NCBI RefSeq assembly: GCF_000261365.1
Contig: NZ_AJVC01000004.1
Span: 1-64,000, forward strand
Source of the DNA: Herbaspirillum sp. GW103
GTDB taxonomy: Bacteria > Pseudomonadota > Gammaproteobacteria > Burkholderiales > Burkholderiaceae_D
Length of the DNA stretch: 64,000 nt
Reading direction: 5' to 3'
The notes beneath the pieces were generated by a model that saw only the letters and a list, made by a program, of their open reading frames with translations, ran no database searches and was not told the DNA's origin. Shown one piece after another: positions 1 to 9,121 of this stretch; the first letter of the stretch is position 1, and every line of letters begins with the position of its first letter. Position numbers and translations under genes: made by a program.

Positions 1-551
1 GCTGCTGCCCCCTGTGCCGTTGGCGATTCCTGTGTCGCTGACGTTGCAGGTGCGGCCGATGCTGCTGATGCTGGTGCTCCCTGTGCTACAGCTGATTCCG
101 GTGCCGCCGACGATGCAGGTGCGGTCGACGCAGCCGATGCTGCTGCCCCCTGTGCCGCTGGTGATTCTTGTGTCGCCGACGTTGCAGGCGCGGCCGATGC
201 AGTTGATGCTGCTGATGCTGTCCCCAGTACTGCTGGTGGTTCCGCTGTCACTGACGATGCTGGTGCAGCCGATGCTGCTGATGCTTCCTGTGCCGCTGGT
301 GATTCCTGTGTCGCTGACGATGCAGGTGCTGGAGAGTTCACTGGCGACTCCTGTACTGCTGTCTCTGCCGGCGACTCCGACACCGCTGGTACTGCCAGTT
401 TCACATCCGCGAGCAACGCCGTCTGCGCGCCCACCGGCACACTCAAGGCCGGGCCCAGGGTCAGCAATATGGCAGCATAGAGACGGTGCTTACGCAGAGC
501 GGCAGGCGGCATGATGCAGGCACGATTGTGCTGCTTCTTTTGATTCATCAT
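1..551 (-). CDS. Autotransporter-like secreted protein, N-terminal part (runs off left edge)
   Basis: About 183 codons are visible and the gene continues beyond the window start. It opens with two ATG codons after a GAGGAAGG ribosome site. Residues 1-43 form a long signal peptide whose core, LYAAILLTLGPALSVP, is almost identical to that of the 1396-residue autotransporter next door (LYAAVLLTLGPALSVP). The mature part seen here is a low-complexity Ala/Ser/Pro/Glu stretch of imperfect repeats around ATQESPAAQ and ASAASAAPA. It is probably a surface or secreted protein and a paralogue of the neighbour. No catalytic or barrel domain is in view, so the autotransporter call rests on the shared signal peptide and promoter element. 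Confidence 0.7.
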   Translation of the reverse strand, partial: MMNQKKQHNRACIMPPAALRKHRLYAAILLTLGPALSVPVGAQTALLADVKLAVPAVSESPAETAVQESPVNSPAPASSATQESPAAQEASAASAAPASSVTAEPPAVLGTASAASTASAAPATSATQESPAAQGAAASAASTAPASSAAPESAVAQGAPASAASAAPATSATQESPTAQGAA

Positions 552-657
552 CTTACCTTCCTCGATCTTGGGCGAGGCCATCGGGAAGCTAGACCCATCC
601 CCCGCCCTTGTTGTTATCCCTCCCTGCGTACCGGTTGAACCGGTTTTTGTAGGGAGG

Positions 658-701
658 CATTGTCGAGGGGCACTGCCTTTCTGGACATTGTCTTTTGGTG
701 C
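658..701 (-). promoter_or_regulatory. Twin GACAATG element, copy 1
   Basis: Read on the minus strand this holds CCAAAAGACAATG and, exactly 28 bases further on, a second GACAATG. It lies 107 bases upstream of the partial autotransporter start. The same pair with the same spacing precedes the two neighbouring related genes. Downstream of the second box, copies 1 and 2 also share CCCTACAAAAA and a duplicated CCGG. It is probably a regulator-binding region; the regulator is unknown. Confidence 0.6.
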
Positions 702-802
702 TAGCCAGGATGCAGCACCATGCGCCTTGATGCCTTGCGCGAGAATGGAAGGAGAGCGAGAAGCCGCCCTCAGCCAGGCTGCTGGGGGCGGCCGCGTGCA
801 GA

Positions 803-3800
803 TCAGAAGCGCCAGCTGGCCTTGAGCGCTGCGGACTGGTTGATGAAACCGCTGCGACCTTCCGCATCCAGGCGCAGCGAGATATCGGTGGCGGTGCTCA
901 ACTGGTGGCGATAGCTGATCCCCGCCTTGAACAACCATGCAGAACGTGCCGCACCGGGTGCGCTGAAGGCTTGGCCCGGCGTCCCGGCATAAGTGGCCAC
1001 CAGTTCGTCGCGCGCGTTGATGACATCGTAGCTGGCACCGACATGGGCGCTGATCTGCGAAGCCGTCGTGAGCGCATAGTTCAAGCGCGTACCCACACCC
1101 AGCAACAAGGCCTGGTTGCGCTTGCCCTGCACCGCCAGGCTCAGATCGCCTGCCCCGCTCTCGGCGTAGGACGGACTTTGCAGACGGGTGTAATCAAGCT
1201 GCAAGGCCGGTACTACGCTCAATGCTTCACCCAAGGGCAGCGTATGCGATACGTTTGCGCCCACGTGCGCACTCCAGCTGTCGTAGCGGCTGCTGGCCAC
1301 GCGGTTCAACCCGCCGAAGCGCAGCTCACGTGCCAGGCGGTTGCTGTTCCAGCCGGCGTCGGCCTGCCACGACAGCGCCAGCTCACCCAGCGGGACGCTG
1401 CCATAGACGGCCACCATGTTGGATTCGATACGGCTGCGGCTGCCGGTACCGGTGATGGCGGTGTTGCCGCTGGCACTGGTGCTGGCATAGGCGTAAGAAA
1501 ATCCAATGCGCCCGCTGTCCAGCTCCGCCTCGGTGCCCGCGGCCATGCCCCGGGTGCTGGCGCTGAAACCGGAGTCGCCATTGCGATCCCCCTGGTTCGA
1601 ACGCGATTCGAAAGGCATGAGCCAGACCTGGCGATCGCCACCGGCCTCGCCATAGCCCACGCCGCGCCCCGCACCGCCCATACCGCCGCCAGCGTTACCC
1701 GCATCAATGCGCGTGGCAATGACGCGATTGAGCGAAGCCAGGGTGCCACGGATGGCGTTGTCGCTGATGTTGCTGGGCAGGGTCTGAGCGGCGGCGCGCA
1801 GAACGCTGGTGGCGTCGGGCAGACGTCCCAGAGCAGTGACGACCTGCGCCATATCGGCGCTGGAGGGACGCTGGATCTGACGGTCCAGCACCGGCGCCAC
1901 CGCAGCCGCAGCAGTGGCGGCAGCGACTGCCATCGGAGTACGCACTGCCGGGGCTACTTTGACTGCGGGTGCTGGCGGTGCTGCCGGTGCTGCCGGTGCT
2001 GGCGGTACCACTACGGCCGCCGCTGCAGGCACGCTCGCGGTGGAGGTGCCGGATGCCGGTGCACTGACCACCGGCATGTTCGGAGCAACTGCACTGGAAG
2101 CAGGCGCGCTCGTTGCCGGTGTGCTCGCGGCAGGTGTACTGGAAGCAGGCGCACTCGTTACCGGTGTGCTCGCGGCAGGTGTACTGGTAGCAGGCGCGCT
2201 CGTTACCGGTGTACTCACGGCAGGTGTACTGGTAGCAGGCGCGCTCGTTACCGGTGTGCTCGTGGCAGGCGTACTGGTAGCAGGCGCGCTCGTTACCGGT
2301 GTGCTCGTGGCAGGCGTACTGGTAGCAGGCGCGCTCGTTACCGGTGTGCTCGTGGCAGGCGTACTGGTAGCAGGCGCACTCGTTACCGGTGTGCTCGCGG
2401 CAGGTGTACTGGTAGCAGGCGCACTCGTTACCGGTGTGCTCGCGGCAGGTGTGGTGGTGGCCGATGTGTTGGTGACAGGAGTAGCGGAGGCAGGTGTACT
2501 GGTCACCGCTGCGCTCGCCGCCGGTGTACCGGATTCAGATGTGCTTGCAGGCGTAGCGGCCGGCGCGAGCGTGTCATGGACCAGCTTGTCGATACTCACC
2601 GCACTGACGATATCGAGGTCCACGGCGTTGCTCGTCACCACGGGGTGGAAGTCGAACAGCAGCGAATTGTCCGAAACGTTCAGGCGCGGGGCGCTGAGGC
2701 TGCCGGCCGTGACCACGCCAGCCAGCTTCTGACCGTTGTTCAGCGTCGCAGCCTTGGCCACATCGACCGCCATCGCGGCGCCCGAGGCGAAGCTGGCCGC
2801 ATCGGTCACCACCAGCTTGCCGTATTGGGTGGCGCTGGCCACGCCTATCGTCAGGGTCTGTCCCGCCGTCTGGACGTAGCCTGGCACGCTCAGCGTGCCG
2901 GCCGCGATCGTCGTATTGCCGCTGTAGCTCACCGTACCGAGCACGCGCAGCGTCCCCTCGCCCTGCTTGACCAGGCTGCCCGGCGCGCTGCCATCGGCAA
3001 TGCCGTTGTTGAGCGTGAAGGTGAAAGCCTGAGTATCGATATTGCCCGTACCGCTGATGCGCACCGCATTGGCCAGGGTCAGACTGTCAGCGGCGGCGCG
3101 CAGGGTGGTGCCATCGCCCATGACCAGCGCGCCGCTGCCCAGCGCGGTGGATGAGGCCACGCCCAGCGTGCCGCCTTCCAGGCGGGTTCCGCCCGAATAA
3201 CTGTTGTTGCCCGACAGGGTCAGGCTGCCCTCGCCGGTCTTGACCAGGCTACCCACGTAGTCGGCATCGGTCTTCTTGCGCACGGCGTCGAGGTAGGCGG
3301 TCTGGCCGTTGTAGTTGCCCAGGGCCAGGTTGGCCGCGACGGTATTGGCATCGGTGGAGAGCATGTAGGTCAGCAATTGCTCCTTGCTCAGCAAAGGCCC
3401 GCTGCCGGACTGCTTCAGAATGGCGGCCGCCAGCGTGTTGGCGGTCACGGCCTTGTCGGCGTTCTGAAAGGCGGTATTGTCGGCCTTGCTCTTGCTGGCC
3501 TGATAGGCGGCGTTGAGTCGGGCCCGCGTCTGCACCAGCGCCAAGGCCGCATCGTAGTCACTGTCGACCTTCGCCGTGACGACCGCAGTGGCACTGTCGA
3601 GCGTCGCTTGCAATGTGGAGGGAGACAAAGCCTCCCAGGCGGCCAGTTGCGCCTTCTCTTCGCTCTTGCGCTGGATCAGCGCGGCTTCGGAAATGTCGTT
3701 GCTCCAGGTATCGGCCTTGCCTGCACCGATCCTGGCATTGAAGACGCCCAGCAACTGGCCGGGGCCGTAGAGAGCCTTGTTCAGATCCGGCAAGCCCCAG

Positions 3801-4993
3801 CCAAACATGGCGTTGGGAGCATCGGCCGGACCATCGCCGAGATGCTTGGCCGTAGTCAGCAGAATGGTGCGAATGGCCTGGTTGTCCAGCTCCGGATAAC
3901 GTTGCATCAGCAGGCCCAGCGCGCCCGTCACGTGGGGGGCCGCCATGGAGGTGCCGGAGGCGTTGACCAGGGAGGTATCGGAGGTGATGTTCAGGCTGGG
4001 AATAGTCGAGCCCGGTGCGGATACGCACCAGTACCTGGCCAGACCGCACTGGTTGGAAAAACTGGGCAGCGCCGAACTGGCATTGACCGCGGCTACCGCG
4101 ATCCAGTTCTGCTCCAGCTCCGGCCTGAAATACGGCAGCGCCGAGCGGATGTTGACGTTGGCCTTGCCGGTATTGCCGGCGGCCCAGACCATGAGCGCAT
4201 TGGACTCTTGCGCCACGTCGGCGGCCGCATCCAGCCAGCTCTTCTTGCCGCCGCCCTGCAGGCGCTGGTAGGAGGCCGCCACGCCGCCGATGCTGCCGAA
4301 ATCATCGCGTGAATCGGGGCTGCCCCAGCTGCTGTTGATCACGCGCACACCGGCGCTGGCGAGATTGCCGTAGGCCGCCTTGAAGTAGTTGTAGTCCATG
4401 TTCACGCCATAGACCGAACTGTCGGTGCCGTTGGTATTGGTAATGTAGTAGTCGCTGTCGAACGCCACGCCCAGGAAACCGGCGCCATTCTTGGATGCCG
4501 CGATGGTGCCGGAGACATGGCTGCCGTGCTTGTCGTTGAGGGAACTCAGGGCACCGGTGGTGCTGAAGGCGTCACCAGCCTTCCAGGGCTGCTTGCCATC
4601 CTGGTATTGCGATCCATCGTTGGCATAGGTCCCCACGACGGCCAGCGGCGTGGCGTTGCGGCCGACGAATTCGGCATGGGTCAGCAAGAGCCCCGAATCG
4701 ACCGAGCCCAGCTTGATGCCCAGGCCGGTGTAGCCCGCCGCATAGGCATATTGGGCATTCATGGCGCCCAGGCCCCAGTTGGTCTTGAACTCCTTGTTGT
4801 CGGCCCAGCTGGCCACGGCCGCTGCCGCATCGGTGCTGGTGCTGCCGTCATAGTTGACATAGCTCTGCGCCATCGCCGGCACGCTCAGGGCCGGGCCCAG
4901 GGTCAGCAATACGGCGGCATACAAGGCTTTTTTCTTGAAGACGGCCGGTGGCATCGGCGCGACTTGATGTAGCGACTTCTTGTTCTTCTTCAT
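803..4993 (-). CDS. Subtilisin-like serine protease autotransporter (type Va secretion)
   Basis: This 1396-residue protein would be exported by Sec and thread its passenger through its own outer-membrane barrel. Residues 1-43 are a long signal peptide ending in AMAQ. The S8 protease domain follows, with Asp99 in VDSG, His156 in HGSHVSG, Asn274 in AAGN and Ser349 in GTSMAAPHV, so the catalytic set is complete. Around residues 580-700 are passenger-associated repeats (GEGSLTLSGNNSYSGGT). A Pro/Thr/Ser/Ala linker made of 15-residue repeats comes next, then a beta-barrel domain ending in ASWRF with the terminal Phe typical of outer-membrane proteins. The ATG follows a GGAAGGGAAG ribosome site. 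It is likely a surface or released protease; the substrate cannot be read from sequence. Confidence 0.92.
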   Translation of the reverse strand: MKKNKKSLHQVAPMPPAVFKKKALYAAVLLTLGPALSVPAMAQSYVNYDGSTSTDAAAAVASWADNKEFKTNWGLGAMNAQYAYAAGYTGLGIKLGSVDSGLLLTHAEFVGRNATPLAVVGTYANDGSQYQDGKQPWKAGDAFSTTGALSSLNDKHGSHVSGTIAASKNGAGFLGVAFDSDYYITNTNGTDSSVYGVNMDYNYFKAAYGNLASAGVRVINSSWGSPDSRDDFGSIGGVAASYQRLQGGGKKSWLDAAADVAQESNALMVWAAGNTGKANVNIRSALPYFRPELEQNWIAVAAVNASSALPSFSNQCGLARYWCVSAPGSTIPSLNITSDTSLVNASGTSMAAPHVTGALGLLMQRYPELDNQAIRTILLTTAKHLGDGPADAPNAMFGWGLPDLNKALYGPGQLLGVFNARIGAGKADTWSNDISEAALIQRKSEEKAQLAAWEALSPSTLQATLDSATAVVTAKVDSDYDAALALVQTRARLNAAYQASKSKADNTAFQNADKAVTANTLAAAILKQSGSGPLLSKEQLLTYMLSTDANTVAANLALGNYNGQTAYLDAVRKKTDADYVGSLVKTGEGSLTLSGNNSYSGGTRLEGGTLGVASSTALGSGALVMGDGTTLRAAADSLTLANAVRISGTGNIDTQAFTFTLNNGIADGSAPGSLVKQGEGTLRVLGTVSYSGNTTIAAGTLSVPGYVQTAGQTLTIGVASATQYGKLVVTDAASFASGAAMAVDVAKAATLNNGQKLAGVVTAGSLSAPRLNVSDNSLLFDFHPVVTSNAVDLDIVSAVSIDKLVHDTLAPAATPASTSESGTPAASAAVTSTPASATPVTNTSATTTPAASTPVTSAPATSTPAASTPVTSAPATSTPATSTPVTSAPATSTPATSTPVTSAPATSTPATSTPVTSAPATSTPAVSTPVTSAPATSTPAASTPVTSAPASSTPAASTPATSAPASSAVAPNMPVVSAPASGTSTASVPAAAAVVVPPAPAAPAAPPAPAVKVAPAVRTPMAVAAATAAAAVAPVLDRQIQRPSSADMAQVVTALGRLPDATSVLRAAAQTLPSNISDNAIRGTLASLNRVIATRIDAGNAGGGMGGAGRGVGYGEAGGDRQVWLMPFESRSNQGDRNGDSGFSASTRGMAAGTEAELDSGRIGFSYAYASTSASGNTAITGTGSRSRIESNMVAVYGSVPLGELALSWQADAGWNSNRLARELRFGGLNRVASSRYDSWSAHVGANVSHTLPLGEALSVVPALQLDYTRLQSPSYAESGAGDLSLAVQGKRNQALLLGVGTRLNYALTTASQISAHVGASYDVINARDELVATYAGTPGQAFSAPGAARSAWLFKAGISYRHQLSTATDISLRLDAEGRSGFINQSAALKASWRF
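2101..2460 (-). repeat. Eight 45-bp tandem repeats inside the autotransporter
   Basis: Eight near-identical 45-bp units run without interruption. Each encodes the 15-residue unit TPVTSAPATSTPATS or a close variant on the minus strand. The array forms a Pro/Thr/Ser linker between passenger and barrel. Being in frame, copy-number changes would lengthen or shorten the linker without disrupting the gene. The array also creates long open frames on the opposite strand that I do not consider genes. Confidence 0.9.
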
Positions 4994-5109
4994 CTTCCCT
5001 TCCTAGGTCGATCGTGTGGAATTGGCCAGGAGATCGGGAATGCTTGCCCGCCCCCGCGCTGCGTGTCGTCGCCCCGGATGCCGGCTGATACCGGCTTTTT
5101 GTAGGGGCG

Positions 5110-5153
5110 CATTGTCGGGGGCCGACCAGGTTCTGCACATTGTCTTTTGGTGC
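5110..5153 (-). promoter_or_regulatory. Twin GACAATG element, copy 2
   Basis: Minus-strand CCAAAAGACAATG and a second GACAATG lie 28 bases apart, 117 bases upstream of the 1396-residue autotransporter start. It matches copies 1 and 3 in box sequence and spacing. Confidence 0.6.
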
Positions 5154-5266
5154 TGTTTGCACGCAGACAATGTGCTGTTTTTGGCATCACGCCAGGGCGT
5201 GATCAGAGGAAGGAAAAGACAAAAAAGAAGCGCAAGCCAGGTCAGCCGCGCTGACCGCAACCTGCT

Positions 5267-5794
5267 TCAGAAACGCCAGTTGGCGCGGATCCGATAGCTC
5301 ACGCTGGCCTTGAATGGCCAGGGCGGACGCGGCGTTCCGGGCACGGCCTCGGTCAGGGCGGCCAGGCCGTCGCGCTCGGCAAGGAGCTCGAAGCGACTGG
5401 CCGGATGGTGACTGCGTGGCGGCAGCGCACGCCCGCCGGAATGCAGCTGCGTGAGCACGCCTGACAATGAACGTTGACCAGGCTGGCCCGGCAGGGACAG
5501 ATCCAGATCAGCCACGCCAGCGGTGCCGAAGAATGTGTCTTGCCGACGCGAAGTACCGAGCTGCAGGCCGGGATCAAAGGTCCCCGGGACCAGGCCCAGG
5601 CCCGCCGCCAGATTGACGATGCCGGCCGTGGACGCCAGGCTGTGGCTATGGCCGCTGACCCGGTGCTGGGCCCTGGCGGCCAGGCCCAGCATCAGGCCCA
5701 GCACCAGCAGCATGAGGGCATTGCGCCAATAGGAAAGGAAGATCGCCGCAACATGCGGCGCGCCATGCTTGCTCAGGTTCTCACGATTGCTCAT
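5267..5794 (-). CDS. Short autotransporter barrel-fragment protein with signal peptide
   Basis: The preferred ATG at 5794 gives 175 residues. It has GAGGTGG upstream and puts the twin GACAATG element 116 bases away, as in the two paralogues; a GTG at 5893 would lie only 17 bases from it. Residues 1-43 contain a hydrophobic signal or anchor (LMLLVLGLMLGLAARAQ). The rest resembles the end of the neighbouring barrel: VPG..DPGLQLGTSR, then ADLDLSLPGQ, then RDGLAAL..AVPGTP, then FKASVSY, ending in the outer-membrane-type terminus RANWRF. It covers only a few barrel strands and no passenger. It is either a degenerate remnant or a small outer-membrane protein in its own right. Confidence 0.6.
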   Translation of the reverse strand: MSNRENLSKHGAPHVAAIFLSYWRNALMLLVLGLMLGLAARAQHRVSGHSHSLASTAGIVNLAAGLGLVPGTFDPGLQLGTSRRQDTFFGTAGVADLDLSLPGQPGQRSLSGVLTQLHSGGRALPPRSHHPASRFELLAERDGLAALTEAVPGTPRPPWPFKASVSYRIRANWRF

Positions 5795-5909
5795 CTGTTT
5801 GCCCACCTCGACGCTGCGGAATCGATCAGGGCAAACCACCATGCCGGATGCCCCGTCCTCGTTTTTTTTCATCCCCGGAGGGACGCTGCTCACCGCTTGT
5901 TATGTCGCG

Positions 5910-5953
5910 TATTGTCGGAGCACTGGGCGATTCTGGACACTGTCTTTTGGTGC
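5910..5953 (-). promoter_or_regulatory. Twin GACAATG element, copy 3
   Basis: Minus-strand CCAAAAGACAGTG and GACAATA lie 28 bases apart, 116 bases before the short barrel-fragment gene. Each box has one mismatch from the other copies, but the spacing and the flanking CCAAAAGACA are kept. Confidence 0.5.
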
Positions 5954-6030
5954 AGCTTCCGTAAAGAATATGTGAATTATTTTTCGTAAGCTCACCCACC
6001 CGGAAGATGAATCTTCTGTCGCAATGGCGC

Positions 6031-6063
6031 AAAAAAACCGGCAGCGCATCGAGGCGCTGCCGG
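6031..6063 (-). terminator. Intrinsic terminator of the emr efflux operon
   Basis: A perfect 10-bp stem, CCGGCAGCGC with GCGCTGCCGG, has a 6-base loop and is followed on the minus strand by seven T. It sits 24 bases past the stop codon of the outer membrane factor gene. Confidence 0.9.
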
Positions 6064-6086
6064 CGTGGGAGTGCGCTCGGGCGGAT

Positions 6087-7562
6087 TCAGCCCGGCTGGT
6101 CGGACCAGCCCAGTCCCAGCGCCTTCTGGATGCCCACGAAGCTGCGCGTGAGATTGGCCTCGGCCTGCAACAGGTTCTGTTGCGCGGTGAGTTGCTGGCG
6201 GGTGGTATCGAGCACCTCGATGAGCGTGCCGGTACCGGCTTGATAGCGTTGTCGCGCCAGCGCCAGCGCACGGTCGGCGGAGACCTTGGTACGTGCGAGG
6301 GTGGCCACGCTGATGCGACCATAGCGCATGCGCGAGAGCGCATCCTCGGCATCGCGCAGCGCTTCCAGCACGGCCTGGCGGTACTTCATCTCGGCTTCGT
6401 CACGCGCCCGTTCGGCTTGCGTGACGCGCGCCCTGGCGCGGCCAAAGTCGAGGAAATTCCAGCTCAGCATGGGGGCGCCGATGGCAGCGAAATCATCCAG
6501 GCGCGTCAGGTCCGATGGATGCGTGCCGCCCAGTCCGATGACACCAAAGAGCTTGAGGCTGGGATAGCGTGCCGCTTCGGCCTGGCCGATCCTGGCGGTA
6601 TCGGCGGCCAGCGTGCGCTCGGCCGCGCGCACGTCGGGCCGGCGACGCAACAGCGACACCGGATCGCCGACGGCGACCTGCTGCGGTGGCAGCGGCACCG
6701 GTGCGGTCGCGGCCAGTTCCGCATCGAGCGTGCCGGGCTCCTGCCCCAGCAGCGTGGCCAGCTGGTTGAGGTAGGCATCGCGCTCGGCCTGCAGGGGGAC
6801 CAGGTCGGCGCGGCTGGCATCGAGCTGGTTCTGCACACGCAACTGATCCAGCGACGAGGCGGTGCCGCGCTGGACCCGCTGGTCGGTCAGCTGCAGCATC
6901 TGCTCCTGCGCCTGCACCGCTTGCCGGCCCAGCGCCAGGCGCTGCTGGCGGTCGCGCAGGCTGATATAGGCGTTGCCCACCTCGGCGGCCAGGCTGACCT
7001 GTACATCGGCCAGCGAGGCTTGCGCGGCGTCCGCCGTCGCCGTGGCTGCCTGGACGGCGCGGCGGTGTGCGCCGAAGAGATCGATCTCCCAGCTGGCATC
7101 GAAGCCCACGCTGTAGAGATTGGCGCTGGTGGCCGAGCCATTGCCGGAGCTGGAACCGCCGGTCAGCGCCGCCAGATTGGCCGGTGGCAGGCGTGCGTGC
7201 GCCGCCAGCGCCGAGGCGCCCACGCTGGGCGCGGCGTTGGCCTGCTCCAGCGCCAGCCCGGCGCGCGACTGCTGCAGGCGGGCGCGTGCCACGCCAAGAT
7301 TCGGGTTGGCCTGCAAGGCGCGTTCGATGAGGCTGGTGAGCTCGGCATCACCCAGGGCTTGCCACCACTGGTTGATTGGCGCGGTGGTAGTCACGGTGTC
7401 GCCGCCGCGCACGAACTGCCTGGTGTGTGCGGCTTGCGGGGCGGCCTCGGGCGGGCCGACATAGTCCGGACCGAGGGCGCAGCCGGCCAGCAGAGCTGCC
7501 GCGGCCAGGGCGATGAGGCGCGTGGCCGGGAAGGAAGAAGAGGTCTTGTCCATGTTGTTCAT
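6087..7562 (-). CDS. Outer membrane efflux lipoprotein, NodT/OprM type
   Basis: This 491-residue protein is the outer-membrane channel of a tripartite drug exporter. It has a lipoprotein signal with lipobox LLAGC, then GPDYVGPP typical of the NodT/OprM family, and two outer-membrane efflux repeats with long coiled-coil stretches (for example ERALQANPNLGVARARLQ and LRDAEDALSRMRYGR). The start is ATG at 7562, which shares one base with the TGA of emrB (TGATG), implying translational coupling. It is the last gene of emrA-emrB-omf and is followed by a strong terminator. Confidence 0.92.
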   Translation of the reverse strand: MNNMDKTSSSFPATRLIALAAAALLAGCALGPDYVGPPEAAPQAAHTRQFVRGGDTVTTTAPINQWWQALGDAELTSLIERALQANPNLGVARARLQQSRAGLALEQANAAPSVGASALAAHARLPPANLAALTGGSSSGNGSATSANLYSVGFDASWEIDLFGAHRRAVQAATATADAAQASLADVQVSLAAEVGNAYISLRDRQQRLALGRQAVQAQEQMLQLTDQRVQRGTASSLDQLRVQNQLDASRADLVPLQAERDAYLNQLATLLGQEPGTLDAELAATAPVPLPPQQVAVGDPVSLLRRRPDVRAAERTLAADTARIGQAEAARYPSLKLFGVIGLGGTHPSDLTRLDDFAAIGAPMLSWNFLDFGRARARVTQAERARDEAEMKYRQAVLEALRDAEDALSRMRYGRISVATLARTKVSADRALALARQRYQAGTGTLIEVLDTTRQQLTAQQNLLQAEANLTRSFVGIQKALGLGWSDQPG

Positions 7563-9121
7563 CAATGAGAAGCCACCGGTGCGGCATGGGTCGGCAAGGG
7601 ACGCAGGAACAGCACCAGCGGTGTCACACACAGGATGGCCACGCCCAGCAGCCAGAACAGGTCGGCATAGGTCATGGTCAGCGCCTGGGCCTGGATGGTG
7701 CTGCCCATGAGCCGGATGGCCACATCCTGGCCGCCCAGCAGATGGCCTTGCGCAGCGATGGTGGATTGCACCAGCTCGGAATTGGCGTTGAGGCTTTCCT
7801 CCAGGCGGCGGCTGTGCAGCCACAGGCGCTGGTCCTGGATCACGGCGATGGCAGCCAGCGCCAGCGAGCCGCCAAGATTGCGCGCGGCGCTGTAGAGTCC
7901 GGAGGCATCGCCGGCCTGCGAGGGGGGCACCGAGCGGATCGCCGCCTGGTTCAGGAACAGCATCGCCAGCACGGTGCCCACCCCGCGCATGAGCTGCGAG
8001 GCCACGAAGGAGCCGCCGTAGGAGAGCGGACTGAGGTCGGTCTCGATGAAGGCCGAGGTCGCCAGCAGCAGGAAGCCCGTGCCGACGGCGATGCGGATGT
8101 CCACCAGCCGCATCAGCAAGGGCGTGAAGGGCATCATCAGGATCATCGGTACGCCCGAGAGCAGCACGATCCAGCCCGACTGCAAGGAGTTGTAGCCGGC
8201 GATGCCGGAGAGGAACTGCGGGATCACATAGGCCGTGCCATACAGCGCCACGCCCACGATCATGGCCATCATCACCACCGAGCCGAACTGGCGGTCACGC
8301 AAGAGCCGCAGTTGGATCACCGGATGGCGCGAGCGCACCTGGCCGATGGCCAGCAAGATGAAACCCAGCACGGAAGTGGCGGCCAGCCAGCGGATGTCGG
8401 GCGAGGAAAACCACTGCTCGCGCTCGCCCTCTTCGAGCACCACCGTCAGCCCGCCCAGCCCCAGCGCCAGCCCGGCAATGCCGAACCAGTCAGCCTGGCC
8501 GAACTGCTCGAACTTGGGACGCTCATAGGGGATCGCCACCAGCAGCAAGGTGATGAGGGCCGCGCCCACCGGCAGGTTGATGAAGAAGGCGTAGTGCCAG
8601 CTGACGTTCTCGGTGAGCCAGCCTCCCATCACCGGCCCCAGCACCGGCCCGAGAATGGCAGTAGCGCCGAACAGGGCATTGCCCACCGGCTGCTGCGCGC
8701 GCGGCAGCCGGGTGGCGATGATGGTCATGGCGGTCGGAATGAGCGCGCCGCCCGTGAAGCCCTGCCCGACCCGCCCCACGATCATCATCGGCAGCGTGGT
8801 CGAGAGACCGCACAGCACCGAGAACATCGTGAACAGGCCGGCTGCCGTCAGCAGCAGCACGCGCAGCCCCAGCAGCCGCTCCAGCCAGGCCGACATGGGG
8901 ATGATGACGATCTCGGCCACCAGATAGGCGGTGGCGATCCAGGTACCTTCGGTGCCGGAAGCACCAATCTCGCCCTGGATGGTGGGCAGCGAGGAATTGA
9001 CGATGGAGATGTCCAGCGTGGCCATGAGCGCGCCCAGCGTACCGGCGGCTACTGCCAGCCAGGCAGCGGCATCGGCCTTCTCTCCCTGGACGCCCTGCCC
9101 TGGCGACGCGGCGCTGCTCAC
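7562..9121 (-). CDS. emrB: DHA2-family multidrug efflux permease, EmrB/QacA type
   Basis: This 519-residue inner-membrane drug:proton antiporter has the 14-helix layout of the DHA2 branch of the major facilitator superfamily. Diagnostic segments include LDISIVNSSLPTIQG in helix 1 (the DHA2 motif around LDxTIVNVALP), GRVGQGFTGGALIP, and LGPVLGPVMGGWL corresponding to antiporter motif C. It overlaps emrA by four bases (ATGA) and the outer membrane factor by one, so the three are made as a unit. Control by the divergent MarR regulator is likely. The exported compounds cannot be inferred. Confidence 0.93.
   Translation of the reverse strand: MSSAASPGQGVQGEKADAAAWLAVAAGTLGALMATLDISIVNSSLPTIQGEIGASGTEGTWIATAYLVAEIVIIPMSAWLERLLGLRVLLLTAAGLFTMFSVLCGLSTTLPMMIVGRVGQGFTGGALIPTAMTIIATRLPRAQQPVGNALFGATAILGPVLGPVMGGWLTENVSWHYAFFINLPVGAALITLLLVAIPYERPKFEQFGQADWFGIAGLALGLGGLTVVLEEGEREQWFSSPDIRWLAATSVLGFILLAIGQVRSRHPVIQLRLLRDRQFGSVVMMAMIVGVALYGTAYVIPQFLSGIAGYNSLQSGWIVLLSGVPMILMMPFTPLLMRLVDIRIAVGTGFLLLATSAFIETDLSPLSYGGSFVASQLMRGVGTVLAMLFLNQAAIRSVPPSQAGDASGLYSAARNLGGSLALAAIAVIQDQRLWLHSRRLEESLNANSELVQSTIAAQGHLLGGQDVAIRLMGSTIQAQALTMTYADLFWLLGVAILCVTPLVLFLRPLPTHAAPVASH

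Noticed and set aside
2101-2460. Regular repeats considered as a CRISPR array
   Set aside because: Units are contiguous with no unique spacers and encode an in-frame linker; no cas genes are present.
905-3154. Long plus-strand open frame opposite the autotransporter
   Set aside because: It arises from GC-rich codon bias and the 45-bp repeats read backward; the minus-strand frame has a signal peptide, a full catalytic triad and a barrel.
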